Source: Prevotella sp. 10(H)
GTDB taxonomy: Bacteria > Bacteroidota > Bacteroidia > Bacteroidales > Dysgonomonadaceae
Reading direction: 5' to 3'
DNA: 64,000 nt
Assembly: GCF_000711235.1 (NCBI RefSeq)
Contig: NZ_JOMI01000007.1
Coordinates: forward strand, 806,001-870,000
Below the pieces are notes generated by a model. It ran no database searches. It saw only the letters and a list, made by a program, of their open reading frames with translations, and was not told where the DNA came from. The translations under genes and the position numbers were made by a program. Numbering within the stretch: the first letter of the stretch is position 1; every line of letters starts with the position of its first letter. Shown here piece by piece: positions 17,228 to 26,613 of this stretch.

Positions 17228-18013
17228 ATGCAGATAACCATTCTCGGAGCAGGTAATATGGGAGGAGCCATAGCCTGCGGTTTAGCTATAAGCGGATGTA
17301 TCAGGCCGCAGGATATAACGGTCATCGATCACAAAGGTAAGAATGTGCCGCGGCTGAAAGCTGTAAGTGAAGATATGAACATAGTCGTTGCCGATTACTC
17401 TTCAATATCTTCTGCCGATGTGCTTATCTTAGCCGTAAAGCCGTGGATGATCGAAGATGTATTGAAAACGCATAAATCTTTGCTGAATAATCCGAAGCAA
17501 CTGATTATTTCCGTAGCTGCTGTTATTACCTTATCGCAGTTGCAAGAATGGACAAATCCTACACAACCGGTATTCCGTGTCGTACCTAATACGGCGATAG
17601 CAGTGCGCCAGAGTATGACATATATTACATCTCAAAATGCAGATAAGGAGCAGAAAGAGCAGGTCTTCCGTATATTCTCCCAATTGGGAAAAGCCGAATT
17701 TGTCGATGAAAAGCAGATTCCTGCTATTACATCTCTGACCTCTTGCGGTATAGCATTTGCTTTCCGGTATATCAGAGCGGCAATGGAAGGAGGCATAGAA
17801 ATGGGCGTATATCCTGATCAGGCAAAAGAGGCTGTTTTGCAGACGCTTCGCGGGGCAATCGATTTACTTGAAGCAAACGGTAATCATCCGGAAGTGGAAA
17901 TAGACAAGGTTACAACTGCAGGGGGGATAACCATAAAAGGTCTGAATGAAATGGATCATGCCGGATTCACCTCAGCAGTCATAAAAGGGCTGAAAGCAAG
18001 TAATGTTAAATAA
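17228..18013 (+). CDS. proC: pyrroline-5-carboxylate reductase
   Basis: The last step of proline biosynthesis, NAD(P)H-dependent reduction of pyrroline-5-carboxylate, in the cytoplasm. The 261 residues match the family. The N-terminal Rossmann motif is ITILGAGNMGGAIA. ILAVKPW follows the fourth strand, and VPNTAIAVRQSMT is the conserved substrate-side loop. The C-terminal dimerisation domain contains the signature TTAGGITIKGLNEMDHAGF. No other proline genes are adjacent. A hairpin terminator follows the stop. Confidence 0.95.
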   Translation: MQITILGAGNMGGAIACGLAISGCIRPQDITVIDHKGKNVPRLKAVSEDMNIVVADYSSISSADVLILAVKPWMIEDVLKTHKSLLNNPKQLIISVAAVITLSQLQEWTNPTQPVFRVVPNTAIAVRQSMTYITSQNADKEQKEQVFRIFSQLGKAEFVDEKQIPAITSLTSCGIAFAFRYIRAAMEGGIEMGVYPDQAKEAVLQTLRGAIDLLEANGNHPEVEIDKVTTAGGITIKGLNEMDHAGFTSAVIKGLKASNVK

Positions 18014-18036
18014 ATTTTATGCTTAAATATATATTT

Positions 18037-18064
18037 AGCCTTGAATTCGATTCAGGGCTTTTTT
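18037..18064 (+). terminator. proC terminator
   Basis: A 10-bp stem (AGCCTTGAAT / ATTCAGGGCT, one G-T pair, loop TCG) is followed by T6. Confidence 0.85.
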
Positions 18065-18342
18065 ATTGTTTATCTGAATATTAAATCATGTTATTGAAAT
18101 AGAATTTGACTATAAATAAGTTTTCTTTATAAATTATTATGATATTGTCTGAAATAAAAATAAGATTGGCTTATAACGATTTCACATATATGTGTTATCT
18201 TTACAAATCCATAGCAAATTACCGGTTTTAACATGCGGAAATGCTATATGAGGCTGATTGAGAGGGCATATTAACACTTGCGATGTTTGAAGATATGTGA
18301 ATCAGACCTCTTTGAGACAGAAGAAAGAAAAAACGATATAAA
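18065..18342 (+). other. intergenic region / possible recJ leader
   Basis: No reading frame of note. TATCTTTA at about 18190 is one base off a -7 element and would give a leader of about 140 nt. Within it GAGGCTGATT (18250-18259) can pair with AATCAGACCTC (18300-18310) with one bulge, so a leader structure is possible. A single TAACACT half-site lies at about 18272, without a partner. Confidence 0.3.
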
Positions 18343-20079
18343 ATGATTTACAGATGGAATTACGAAGCCCTAACAACCCAGCAAAAAAAGCAGAAAGATG
18401 AGCTTGCTAAGAAATTAGGCATAAGTCCTGTTCTTTGCCAGCTTCTGATACAGAGAGGAATATCTTCATCCGAGGATGCATACAAATTCTTTCATCCGAG
18501 CCTGAGAGATTTGCATGATCCTTTCTTGTTGCCCGATATGGACAAGGCAATCAGAAGAATAGAAAAAGCATTGGGGCAAAAACAACGTATTTTGATATAC
18601 GGTGATTATGATGTCGATGGAACTACGGCCGTCGCATTGGTGTATAAGTTTTTGAGGAAATTTACAACTAATCTTGATTATTATATCCCAGACCGTTATG
18701 ACGAAGGATACGGTATATCTGAGCAGGGAATCGATTATGCCGAAGAAACCGGTGTAAAGTTGATTATCGCCCTCGACTGTGGTATTAAGGCTGTCGAAAA
18801 AGTAGCATATGCCAAGGCAAAAGGGATTGATTTTATTATCGGCGACCACCATATGCCCGATGATATCCTGCCCGATGCAGTTGCGGTTATCGATGCCAAA
18901 CGTACCGATTCTATTTATCCTTACGAACATCTTTCGGGCTGTGGGGTAGGATTTAAGCTGGTGCAGGCATTGGCACAGAATAATAAGATCGACTTTTCCG
19001 AAATTACAGATTTGCTCGACCTTGTTGCGGTGAGTGTAGCATCGGATATAGTGCCCATTACAGGGGAAAACCGTATTCTGACTTATTACGGCTTGAAGCA
19101 GATCAATTCCAATCCCAGCATAGGACTGAAAGGTATAATAGAGATTTGCGGACTAACATACAAGAGTATAACCGTTAATGATATAATCTTCAAAATAGGC
19201 CCTCGAATCAATGCTTCGGGACGTATGATGAAAGGCAAAGAAGCCGTCGATCTTTTGCTGGCTAATACAATAGAAGATGCCCGTCAAAAGAGCGCTAATA
19301 TCGACCATTACAACGATGACCGCCGCGAACTGGATAAGCGCATCACCGATGAGGCTATTCAGTTTATCGACGATACTGTCGATATGGCCAAGAAAAAAAG
19401 TCTTGTTATCTACGACGAAACATGGCATAAAGGTGTAATCGGTATTGTGGCTTCACGTCTGACAGAAAAATATCTGCGTCCTGCGGTAGTACTTACTAAG
19501 TCGCAGGGGCTTATTACAGGCTCTGCACGTTCGGTAATGGGATTCGATGTGTATAAGGCAATTGAAGCATGTAAAGATATACTGGAGAACTTCGGCGGAC
19601 ATACTTATGCTGCAGGTTTATCTCTGAAAGAAGAAAATCTGGCTGAATTTAAAAGCCGCTTCGAAGCGCTCTCGTTGGAGATGATTGCTCCCGAAATGAT
19701 GAAGCCGCAAATATACATCGATGCCGAACTAACATTCAAAGAAATAAATTCGAAGTTTATAAGCGATCTGGCGGGCTTTGCACCTTTCGGTCCCGAAAAC
19801 CTGAATCCTATTTTTGTAACATGGGATGTACGCGATTATGGTACCAGCAAGCCGGTTGGTAAAGATAATGTCCATCTGAAACTGGAAATGATCGACAAGA
19901 CGACTTCAATTCCTGTTAATGGTATTGCTTTTCGTCAGAGTGCCTATTACGAAATGGTAAACAGCGGGCAGCCGTTCGATATTTGTTATACACTGGAAGA
20001 GAATGTCCACAATGGCAAAACAAATATACAGCTGTATGTAAAGGATATAGACACAGGGCAACTTTCAGATTCACATTAA
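18343..20079 (+). CDS. recJ: single-stranded-DNA-specific exonuclease RecJ
   Basis: A 5'-3' ssDNA exonuclease in recombination and repair, 578 residues. The DHH phosphoesterase core carries GDYDVDGT (Asp88, Asp90, Asp92), ALDCG (Asp145) and DHH (168-170), which coordinate two metal ions. The DHHA1 domain has FKIGPRINASGRM and the late GGHTYAAGLSL. A C-terminal OB domain (about 460-578) binds DNA, including FAPFGPENLNP. The MBL-fold lipoprotein gene starts 11 bp after the stop, so the two are likely co-transcribed, although the functions appear unrelated. Confidence 0.96.
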   Translation: MIYRWNYEALTTQQKKQKDELAKKLGISPVLCQLLIQRGISSSEDAYKFFHPSLRDLHDPFLLPDMDKAIRRIEKALGQKQRILIYGDYDVDGTTAVALVYKFLRKFTTNLDYYIPDRYDEGYGISEQGIDYAEETGVKLIIALDCGIKAVEKVAYAKAKGIDFIIGDHHMPDDILPDAVAVIDAKRTDSIYPYEHLSGCGVGFKLVQALAQNNKIDFSEITDLLDLVAVSVASDIVPITGENRILTYYGLKQINSNPSIGLKGIIEICGLTYKSITVNDIIFKIGPRINASGRMMKGKEAVDLLLANTIEDARQKSANIDHYNDDRRELDKRITDEAIQFIDDTVDMAKKKSLVIYDETWHKGVIGIVASRLTEKYLRPAVVLTKSQGLITGSARSVMGFDVYKAIEACKDILENFGGHTYAAGLSLKEENLAEFKSRFEALSLEMIAPEMMKPQIYIDAELTFKEINSKFISDLAGFAPFGPENLNPIFVTWDVRDYGTSKPVGKDNVHLKLEMIDKTTSIPVNGIAFRQSAYYEMVNSGQPFDICYTLEENVHNGKTNIQLYVKDIDTGQLSDSH

Positions 20080-20090
20080 ATATAAATGAT

Positions 20091-20891
20091 ATGAGGAAAT
20101 CAGTAGCATTAACATTAACAATCGCTTTATTTTCTCTTGCAGCTTGCGGAAACAAAGCCAGTACAGCAAAAACGGACGATAAGGCGGCAGATTCGTTGAG
20201 TATGAAAGAGTCGGAGTATATAAAAGCAGATACTTACGAGACAGATAAGGGGCCGCTTAAAGTGACTCTTGTCGGTCATGGATCGGTGATGTTTGAGTTT
20301 GCCGGAAAGGTAATTCAGGTAGACCCTTATTCGAAAGTGGCAGATTATTCCAGATTGCCTAAGGCAGACCTCATTATCCTCACCCATGAACATGGCGATC
20401 ATCTGGATACGGCAGCTATCAGCCTTGTAAAGAAAACGGGTACACATTTCATTGTATCGAATGTGTGTAAAGATATACTAGGTTATGGTCAAGTTATGAA
20501 TAACGGAGATAATACGGTTTGGAGCGATATTGCAATAGAAGCCGTACCTGCTTATAATATCGTAAACAAGAAGCCTGATGGAGTTGCTTATCATCCGAAA
20601 GGGCGTGGCAATGGATATATCATTACTTTCGGAGATAAGAGAGTATATGTTGCAGCCGATACAGAAAACATTCCTGAAATGGATAAGCTGAAAGGCACAA
20701 TCGATATCGCTTTTATGCCTAAAAACTTGCCGTATACGATGACAGACGATATGTTTATCGATGCAGCGAAGAAGGTAATGCCTAAAGTACTGTATCCTTA
20801 CCATATGTCTGAATTCGATCAGGATAAAATAGGAAAAGCTTTGGAGGGGACGGATATTAAGATTGAAATACGTCCGATGAAGAATAATTAG
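20091..20891 (+). CDS. MBL-fold metallohydrolase lipoprotein
   Basis: The 266-residue product has a lipoprotein signal (LFSLAAC, cysteine at about 20) followed by a disordered Lys/Asp/Ser linker. The metallo-beta-lactamase domain has LTHEHGDHLD (His-x-His-x-Asp-His), AADTEN in place of the usual HAGD, and YPYHMSEF with the last His. It resembles the UlaG-like group. Replacement of the HAGD histidine by Ala may affect the bridging site. The start at ATG 20091 gives the signal peptide; the longer frame runs back inside recJ. The location should be the inner face of the outer membrane or the periplasm, and the substrate is unknown. Confidence 0.85.
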   Translation: MRKSVALTLTIALFSLAACGNKASTAKTDDKAADSLSMKESEYIKADTYETDKGPLKVTLVGHGSVMFEFAGKVIQVDPYSKVADYSRLPKADLIILTHEHGDHLDTAAISLVKKTGTHFIVSNVCKDILGYGQVMNNGDNTVWSDIAIEAVPAYNIVNKKPDGVAYHPKGRGNGYIITFGDKRVYVAADTENIPEMDKLKGTIDIAFMPKNLPYTMTDDMFIDAAKKVMPKVLYPYHMSEFDQDKIGKALEGTDIKIEIRPMKNN

Positions 20892-20901
20892 TAAATTCGG
20901 G

Positions 20902-20962
20902 AATTAGTAAATTAGCAAACAGAGTTCATCTACACATTTGCTAATCGGCTAATTTGCTAATT
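20902..20962 (+). repeat. inverted and direct repeat in the recQ leader
   Basis: ATTAGCAAA (20911-20919) is complementary to TTTGCTAAT at 20937-20945 and again at 20953-20961, so two alternative 9-bp hairpins are possible. The second right arm ends four bases before the recQ ATG. Confidence 0.55.
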
Positions 20963-20965
20963 AAT

Positions 20966-22867
20966 ATGGATCTTTATCACAAAATACTCAAACAGTATTG
21001 GGGCTACGACCAGTTTCGCCCGTTACAGGAAGATATTATCCATTCTGTTAGCAATGGGAAAGATACGCTTGGGCTGATGCCTACAGGCGGCGGTAAATCA
21101 CTGACCTTTCAGGTGCCGGCAATGGCAATGGAAGGTCTTTGCCTTGTAGTTACTCCGCTTATTGCGCTGATGAAAGATCAGGTGGATAATCTTCGCCAAA
21201 GGAATATAAAGGCTCTGGCTGTCTATTCGGGTATGACCCGTCAGGAGATTATCACTACCCTTGAAAATGCCATATTCGGTGATTATAAATTCCTCTATGT
21301 TTCTCCCGAGCGGCTGGCTACCCAGTTGTTTTTAGCCAAGTTGCGCGATATGAAAGTTTGTCTGCTGGTAGTGGACGAATCGCACTGTATATCGCAATGG
21401 GGCTATGATTTTCGCCCGTCTTATCTCAAAATTGCTGTTATCCGGGAGCATTTGCCTGATGTGCCTGTGTTGGCGCTTACGGCGACGGCTACACCGGAAG
21501 TTATAGACGATATTCAGAAACAACTACATTTCAGGCAGAAAAATGTTTTCCATAAGAGTTTCGAACGGAAGAATCTTGCCTATATAGTCAAAAATACTGA
21601 GAATAAACCGGAAGAACTGATTCACTTATTGGAAAAAATAAAAGGTTCAACAATCATTTATGTGCGTAGCCGACAGCGGACGAAAGAGATGTCGGACTTC
21701 CTTGTTCAGAGCGGATTTTCTGCTGATTATTACCATGCCGGATTGAGTAGTGAAGATAAGACCCGCAAGCAGAACCGGTGGAAGAATAATGAAATTCGTA
21801 TCATCGTTTGTACAAATGCATTCGGTATGGGAATCGATAAGCCCGATGTTCGTCTGGTGGTTCATACCGATTTGCCCAATTCCATTGAAGAGTACTTTCA
21901 GGAAGCGGGTAGGGCAGGTCGCGACGAGCAGAAATCATATGCTGTAATTCTATATAATAAGAATGACAGTACAAAGCTAAAAAAGCGTATAAGGGATGAG
22001 TTTCCGGAAAGGGAGTTTATAACACATGTATATAATTCGCTCGCATACTTCTTTCAGATAGCGGAAGGTTTCGGAGTAGGAATGGTATATGACTTTAATA
22101 TCCAACAGTTCTGCGCAACATATAAACTACCGCTTTTACCTACACATAATGCATTGAAGATACTCGACCTTGCAGGATATATCGAATATACCGATGAGGT
22201 GGATAACCGTTCACGGCTGATGTTTACCGTCTATCGTGACGAGTTGTATCATTATGATTTCGACAAGGAATATGAGCAGCTTGTGAATACTATACTGAGG
22301 CTTTATACAGGCTTGTTTACCAATTATGCCACAATCAATGAGGCAGAGATCGGTCTGAAACTGGATAAAAGCCGAAAGGCAGTATACGAGATGCTGAAAA
22401 TATTGGATAAGCGGAATATCATCGATTATATACCGCATAAGAAAACACCGTTGATCTCCTATATCCGGCCGCGTGTAGATGGAAAACTTTTGAGCATTCC
22501 ACGTTTGGTGAATGAAGAACGCAAAGACCGTTTCGAAAAACGTATATTAGCCATGAGCCATTATGCGGAGCAGGATGAAGTATGTCGTAATCGTGTATTA
22601 CTATCCTATTTCAGCGAAAAGGATATAGCGGATTGCGGGCAATGTGATGTTTGTCTTGCAAAGAATGAATCGGGGCTGACAAATGTCAAATATAATAAGA
22701 TAGCCTTATCTATAAAAGAGTTGTTAAAAGAAGAGCAAGCAATTGAAAGTATACTAGATTCGCTTTCTGATTATCCGCAAAAGGATGTAACAGCTGTCAT
22801 TCGATTTTTAGCTGATAAAGGTGAATTGGATATGAAATCAGGTAAAATCCGCCTGAAAAAAACATAA
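20966..22867 (+). CDS. recQ: ATP-dependent DNA helicase RecQ family
   Basis: A 3'-5' superfamily 2 DNA helicase for recombination and repair, 633 residues from the ATG at 20966. Walker A is TGGGKS (Lys44) and the Walker B-type box is VVDESH (DESH, where E. coli RecQ has DEVH/DEAH). It continues with ALTATAT (motif III), IIYVRSR (IV), NAFGMGIDKPDVR (V) and QEAGRAGRD (VI). The RecQ zinc domain is intact, with four cysteines in C..C..C..C form near 560-580. A winged-helix region precedes it. I see no HRDC domain at the C-terminus, only a short helical tail. The TTG at 20954 gives four extra residues but lies in the hairpin repeat, so the ATG is preferred. Confidence 0.93.
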   Translation: MDLYHKILKQYWGYDQFRPLQEDIIHSVSNGKDTLGLMPTGGGKSLTFQVPAMAMEGLCLVVTPLIALMKDQVDNLRQRNIKALAVYSGMTRQEIITTLENAIFGDYKFLYVSPERLATQLFLAKLRDMKVCLLVVDESHCISQWGYDFRPSYLKIAVIREHLPDVPVLALTATATPEVIDDIQKQLHFRQKNVFHKSFERKNLAYIVKNTENKPEELIHLLEKIKGSTIIYVRSRQRTKEMSDFLVQSGFSADYYHAGLSSEDKTRKQNRWKNNEIRIIVCTNAFGMGIDKPDVRLVVHTDLPNSIEEYFQEAGRAGRDEQKSYAVILYNKNDSTKLKKRIRDEFPEREFITHVYNSLAYFFQIAEGFGVGMVYDFNIQQFCATYKLPLLPTHNALKILDLAGYIEYTDEVDNRSRLMFTVYRDELYHYDFDKEYEQLVNTILRLYTGLFTNYATINEAEIGLKLDKSRKAVYEMLKILDKRNIIDYIPHKKTPLISYIRPRVDGKLLSIPRLVNEERKDRFEKRILAMSHYAEQDEVCRNRVLLSYFSEKDIADCGQCDVCLAKNESGLTNVKYNKIALSIKELLKEEQAIESILDSLSDYPQKDVTAVIRFLADKGELDMKSGKIRLKKT

Positions 22868-22969
22868 GTTGGCTGTAACTCAATGCAGTTCTGATATCCC
22901 GATTTAATATTTATTTGGATTTTCACAACTCTTTAGTTCGTTTTTTGTTAACCAAATAGACAATTATAT

Positions 22970-22977
22970 TATCTTTG
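22970..22977 (+). promoter_or_regulatory. -7 element of the CNNM/CorC-type gene
   Basis: TATCTTTG ends 24 bp before the ATG at 23002. A TTTG at 22944-22947 lies 22 bp upstream, slightly wide for the consensus. Confidence 0.55.
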
Positions 22978-23001
22978 CACTATTATCATTCATATTAAAA
23001 G

Positions 23002-24348
23002 ATGGACATCGTCATATCGATTTTAATCACTTTATTATTTGTATTTCTTAATGGTTTTTTTGTTGCGGCCGAGTTTGCAATCGTAAAAGTTCGTTCCTCA
23101 CAGCTGGAGTTGAAAGCGCAGGCCGGAAGCCGTGCTGCTGCCCTCTCAAAGAAGATTGTTACACATTTGGATTCCTATCTTGCTGCAACCCAGTTTGGTA
23201 TCACAATAGCCAGTCTGGCATTAGGTTGGATTGGTGAGCCGGTTGTTTCCAAGATAATAAAGGAACTGATCGGCTTGTTCAATGTTGAATTGGCGCCTAC
23301 TACATTATCGACTATATCGCTTATTACAGCTTTCGTAATAATCACCATTTTACATATCGTCTTGGGTGAATTAGCACCTAAATCACTTGCAATCCAGCGG
23401 TCGGAACAGACTACACTCGCAGTTGCATATCCTCTCCACGGGTTTTACTGGCTATGCCGTCCTTTTATCTGGTTGCTGAACGGGATAGCAAACCTTGTGC
23501 TTAAGTTGGTTGGCTTGCATACGGTTTCTGAACAAGAGGTATATAGTAGTGATGAACTTCGCTATCTTGTCGACCAAGCTATGGAGAGCGGGAGGGTTGA
23601 CAGTACTGAATTTGATATTATCCAGAATGCATTCGATTTTTCGGAACGTACAGCCCGACAGATAATGGTGCCGCGTACGCAAGTGGTGGCGATAGATGTG
23701 AACGATTACGATGAAAAAACGCTGGAATTTGTAATAGAAGAAGGTTATTCACGTGTCCCATGTTACGAAGACAATATAGATAATACTATCGGAGTCGTTC
23801 ATCTGAAAGATATATTGAAAAAGATGCGCATCAGCAGTGGAAATGTGAATATACGTTCTATTATCCGACCTGTATCCTTTACACCTGAAACAAAACGCAT
23901 CGGCCAGCTACTGAAAGAATTTCAGGTAAAACATCAGCAAATTGCCATGGTGTTGAACGAATATGGCGGAGTAGAGGGTGTAATAACTATGGAGGATATT
24001 CTGGAAGAACTTGTCGGCGAGATACAGGACGAATACGATAATGAAATACCTTTTGTAGAGCAGACAGGGGAGGATACTTATTCTGTGATTGCTACTGCAG
24101 CCATATCCGATATAAACGATGAACTTCCACATCCTATCGATAAAGAAAAGCAATACGATACCCTTGCAGGCTATCTGATAGATAAGTTCGGACGTATACC
24201 GAATACTCATGATAAACTGGAAGCAGAAGATTACCTGTTTACGGTAATAAAGAAAAACAAAACATCGATTGTAGTGGTGCAGGTTAAAGACCTGATAAAT
24301 AAAGAGGAAACGGAAGATAGCGAGCAGCCCAAGACCACTCAAATCTGA
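23002..24348 (+). CDS. CNNM/CorC (hemolysin-like) membrane protein with CBS pair
   Basis: A 448-residue protein. The N-terminal DUF21/CNNM transmembrane domain (~1-190) opens IDIVISILITLLFVFLNGFFVAAEFAIVKVR. It continues with GWIGEPVV and HIVLGELAPKSLAIQ, a hallmark of the family. Two CBS motifs follow (~200-335: ARQIMVPRTQVVAID and VVHLKDIL, then MVLNEYGGVEGVITMEDILEELVGEI). A C-terminal CorC/HlyC transporter-associated domain (~345-430) has DTLAGYLIDKFGRIP. Members are linked to magnesium or sodium export, but the ion here is not determined. tgt follows after 13 bp and could be co-transcribed. Confidence 0.93.
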   Translation: MDIVISILITLLFVFLNGFFVAAEFAIVKVRSSQLELKAQAGSRAAALSKKIVTHLDSYLAATQFGITIASLALGWIGEPVVSKIIKELIGLFNVELAPTTLSTISLITAFVIITILHIVLGELAPKSLAIQRSEQTTLAVAYPLHGFYWLCRPFIWLLNGIANLVLKLVGLHTVSEQEVYSSDELRYLVDQAMESGRVDSTEFDIIQNAFDFSERTARQIMVPRTQVVAIDVNDYDEKTLEFVIEEGYSRVPCYEDNIDNTIGVVHLKDILKKMRISSGNVNIRSIIRPVSFTPETKRIGQLLKEFQVKHQQIAMVLNEYGGVEGVITMEDILEELVGEIQDEYDNEIPFVEQTGEDTYSVIATAAISDINDELPHPIDKEKQYDTLAGYLIDKFGRIPNTHDKLEAEDYLFTVIKKNKTSIVVVQVKDLINKEETEDSEQPKTTQI

Positions 24349-24361
24349 TTAAGGACTAATA

Positions 24362-25492
24362 ATGGATTTTGAACTTCAATATACTGACAGCCAGTCAAAG
24401 GCCAGAGCAGGACTAATTACTACCGACCACGGACAGATAGAAACTCCCATTTTTATGCCTGTAGGCACTCAGGGGGCGGTTAAGGCCGTGCATATGACCG
24501 AACTGAAAGAGGATATCAAAGCCCAGATTATTCTTGGCAATACATATCATCTATACCTGCGTCCGGGACTCGAAATACTTCAAAAAGCAGGTGGTTTACA
24601 TAAATTCAATAGCTGGGATAAACCGATACTTACCGATAGCGGTGGTTTTCAGGTTTTTTCATTAGCCGAAAATAGAAAACTGACCGAAGAAGGTGCTATA
24701 TTCCGTTCGCATATTGATGGTTCCAAGCACTTTTTTACACCTGAATCTGTTATGGATATCCAGAGAGTGATTGGTGCAGACATCATCATGGCTTTTGACG
24801 AATGTACACCGGGCGATGCGGAATATGATTATGCGAAGAAATCTCTTGATCTGACCGAGAGATGGCTCGACAGATGTATTGCACAGTTTAACAGTACAGA
24901 GTGCCAATACGGATATAAGCAGACACTTTTCCCTATCGTACAGGGATGTGTCTATCCCGACCTTCGCCGCAGGGCTGCCGAAAATGTAGCTTCGAAAGGT
25001 GCAGACGGTAATGCAATCGGTGGTCTGGCTGTGGGTGAGCCTACCGAAAAGATGTATGAAATGATTGAAGTAGTGAACGAAATACTTCCTGTCGACAAAC
25101 CCCGTTACCTGATGGGAGTAGGTACGCCTGCCAATATCTTGGAAGCAATAGAGCGCGGCGTGGATATGTTCGACTGCATCATGCCTACGCGTAATGGTCG
25201 CAACGGGCAGATATTCACCCGCAATGGTATTATGAATATGCGTAACAGGAAATGGGCGGATGATTTCTCTCCGATTGAAGAAAATGGTGCTTCATTTGTT
25301 GATACTTTATATACAAAAGCATATCTTCGTCATCTGTTTATAACGGATGAGATTTTGGCTTTGCAAATCGCCTCTATCCATAATCTGGCTTTTTATCTGT
25401 GGCTGGTAGGAGAGGCGCGGAAGCACATAATCGAAGGCGATTTCTCTGTTTGGAAGAAGTCGCTTATAGAAGATATCTCAAGACGGATTTAA
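24362..25492 (+). CDS. tgt: tRNA-guanine transglycosylase (queuine/preQ1), zinc cysteines missing
   Basis: The enzyme exchanges guanine-34 for preQ1 in GUN-anticodon tRNAs. The 376-residue TIM barrel has the general-base Asp92 in LTDSGGFQVFSL, DECTP, GGLAVGE (220-226) and the nucleophile Asp271 in DMFDCIMPTRNGRNG, so catalysis should be intact. The usual zinc site PxxxxCxCxxC...H is altered: the three cysteine positions read Gly309, Ser311 and Asp314 (PIEENGASFVDT), while His324 in AYLRHL remains. The LptF/G permease gene follows 9 bp later, a common Bacteroidetes pairing. Confidence 0.95.
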   Translation: MDFELQYTDSQSKARAGLITTDHGQIETPIFMPVGTQGAVKAVHMTELKEDIKAQIILGNTYHLYLRPGLEILQKAGGLHKFNSWDKPILTDSGGFQVFSLAENRKLTEEGAIFRSHIDGSKHFFTPESVMDIQRVIGADIIMAFDECTPGDAEYDYAKKSLDLTERWLDRCIAQFNSTECQYGYKQTLFPIVQGCVYPDLRRRAAENVASKGADGNAIGGLAVGEPTEKMYEMIEVVNEILPVDKPRYLMGVGTPANILEAIERGVDMFDCIMPTRNGRNGQIFTRNGIMNMRNRKWADDFSPIEENGASFVDTLYTKAYLRHLFITDEILALQIASIHNLAFYLWLVGEARKHIIEGDFSVWKKSLIEDISRRI

Positions 25493-25501
25493 ACCATTTG
25501 T

Positions 25502-26599
25502 ATGAAAATATTATCGATACTCGACAGATATATAATTAAGAAGTTTTTGGGAACATATATATTCTCAATCGTTCTTATTATATCCATTGCCGTAGTATTC
25601 GATATCAACGAAAAACTGGATAAGTTCCTTGATAAGAAAGCGCCTTTGACAGCTATCATATTCGATTATTATGTCAATTTCGTACCTTACTATACTAATT
25701 TGTTTAGTGCGTTATTTGTATTTATTGCAGTTATATTCTTTACGTCCAAGCTGGCGGATAATTCTGAGATAATAGCCATGCTATCGAACGGTATGAGCTT
25801 TAAACGACTGATGAAACCCTACATGATTTCGGCAGCGATTATTGCAATCTTTTCATTTGTATTAAGCAGTTTTATCATTCCTCCGGCCAATGTAACGCGC
25901 ATTAATTTTCAGAACAGATATATAAGGGATAAGAGTGTTGCATACGCATCCGGTATACAATTGCAGGTAAAGGAAGGAGTTATTTTGTATATAGAACGTT
26001 TCGATAATAAAACAAAAGAGGGCTATAATCTTTCTTTGGACAAATTCAACGAAAAAGAACTCGAATCACGCCTTATAGCCCAGCGAATAAAATATGACAG
26101 TGCATTCCATTGGGAACTGTATAATTATTCAATACGTGAATTTGAGGGTATGAAAGAGGTTATAAGCAAAGGCGATAAAATAGATACGACCCTGAATGTT
26201 GTTCCCAGCGATTTTCTCGTATCTGTTAACGATTTCGAGCAAATGACTACCCCAAAACTTTATGAATATATTCAACGCCAGAAAGCAAAAGGAATTGCCA
26301 GTGTGGGAGATGTGAGTATTACACAGTTTGAAATTGAGTTTCACAAACGTTTTGCCTCTGTTTTCTCAGCATTTATCCTGACGATTATAGGCGCATCATT
26401 ATCTGCCCGTAAAGTTAAAGGGGGAATGGGGCTTAATATCGGTATCGGCTTGGGACTGAGCGTTTCATATATTATGTTCCAGACGGTGAGCTCATCTTTT
26501 GCCGTATCGGGAACTATGCCTCCTATGCTTGCCGTATGGGTACCGAATATAGTCTTCATCTTTATTGCCGCTTATCTGTATACACGGGCTCCAAACTAA
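25502..26599 (+). CDS. LptF/LptG (YjgP/YjgQ) family permease
   Basis: A 365-residue inner-membrane protein of the LPS export ABC transporter type. It opens [21 protein letters not shown], the conserved first helix and coupling start. Three helices follow up to ~115, including [18 protein letters not shown] (the coupling helix for the ATPase LptB). A periplasmic beta-jellyroll domain (about 125-275) comes next, then two or three C-terminal helices ([18 protein letters not shown]). LptF and LptG cannot be told apart by eye. Its partner subunit and lptB are not in this window. kdsC, another LPS gene, follows 14 bp later. Confidence 0.92.
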   Translation: MKILSILDRYIIKKFLGTYIFSIVLIISIAVVFDINEKLDKFLDKKAPLTAIIFDYYVNFVPYYTNLFSALFVFIAVIFFTSKLADNSEIIAMLSNGMSFKRLMKPYMISAAIIAIFSFVLSSFIIPPANVTRINFQNRYIRDKSVAYASGIQLQVKEGVILYIERFDNKTKEGYNLSLDKFNEKELESRLIAQRIKYDSAFHWELYNYSIREFEGMKEVISKGDKIDTTLNVVPSDFLVSVNDFEQMTTPKLYEYIQRQKAKGIASVGDVSITQFEIEFHKRFASVFSAFILTIIGASLSARKVKGGMGLNIGIGLGLSVSYIMFQTVSSSFAVSGTMPPMLAVWVPNIVFIFIAAYLYTRAPN

Positions 26600-26613
26600 T
26601 TTATAATTGTATT

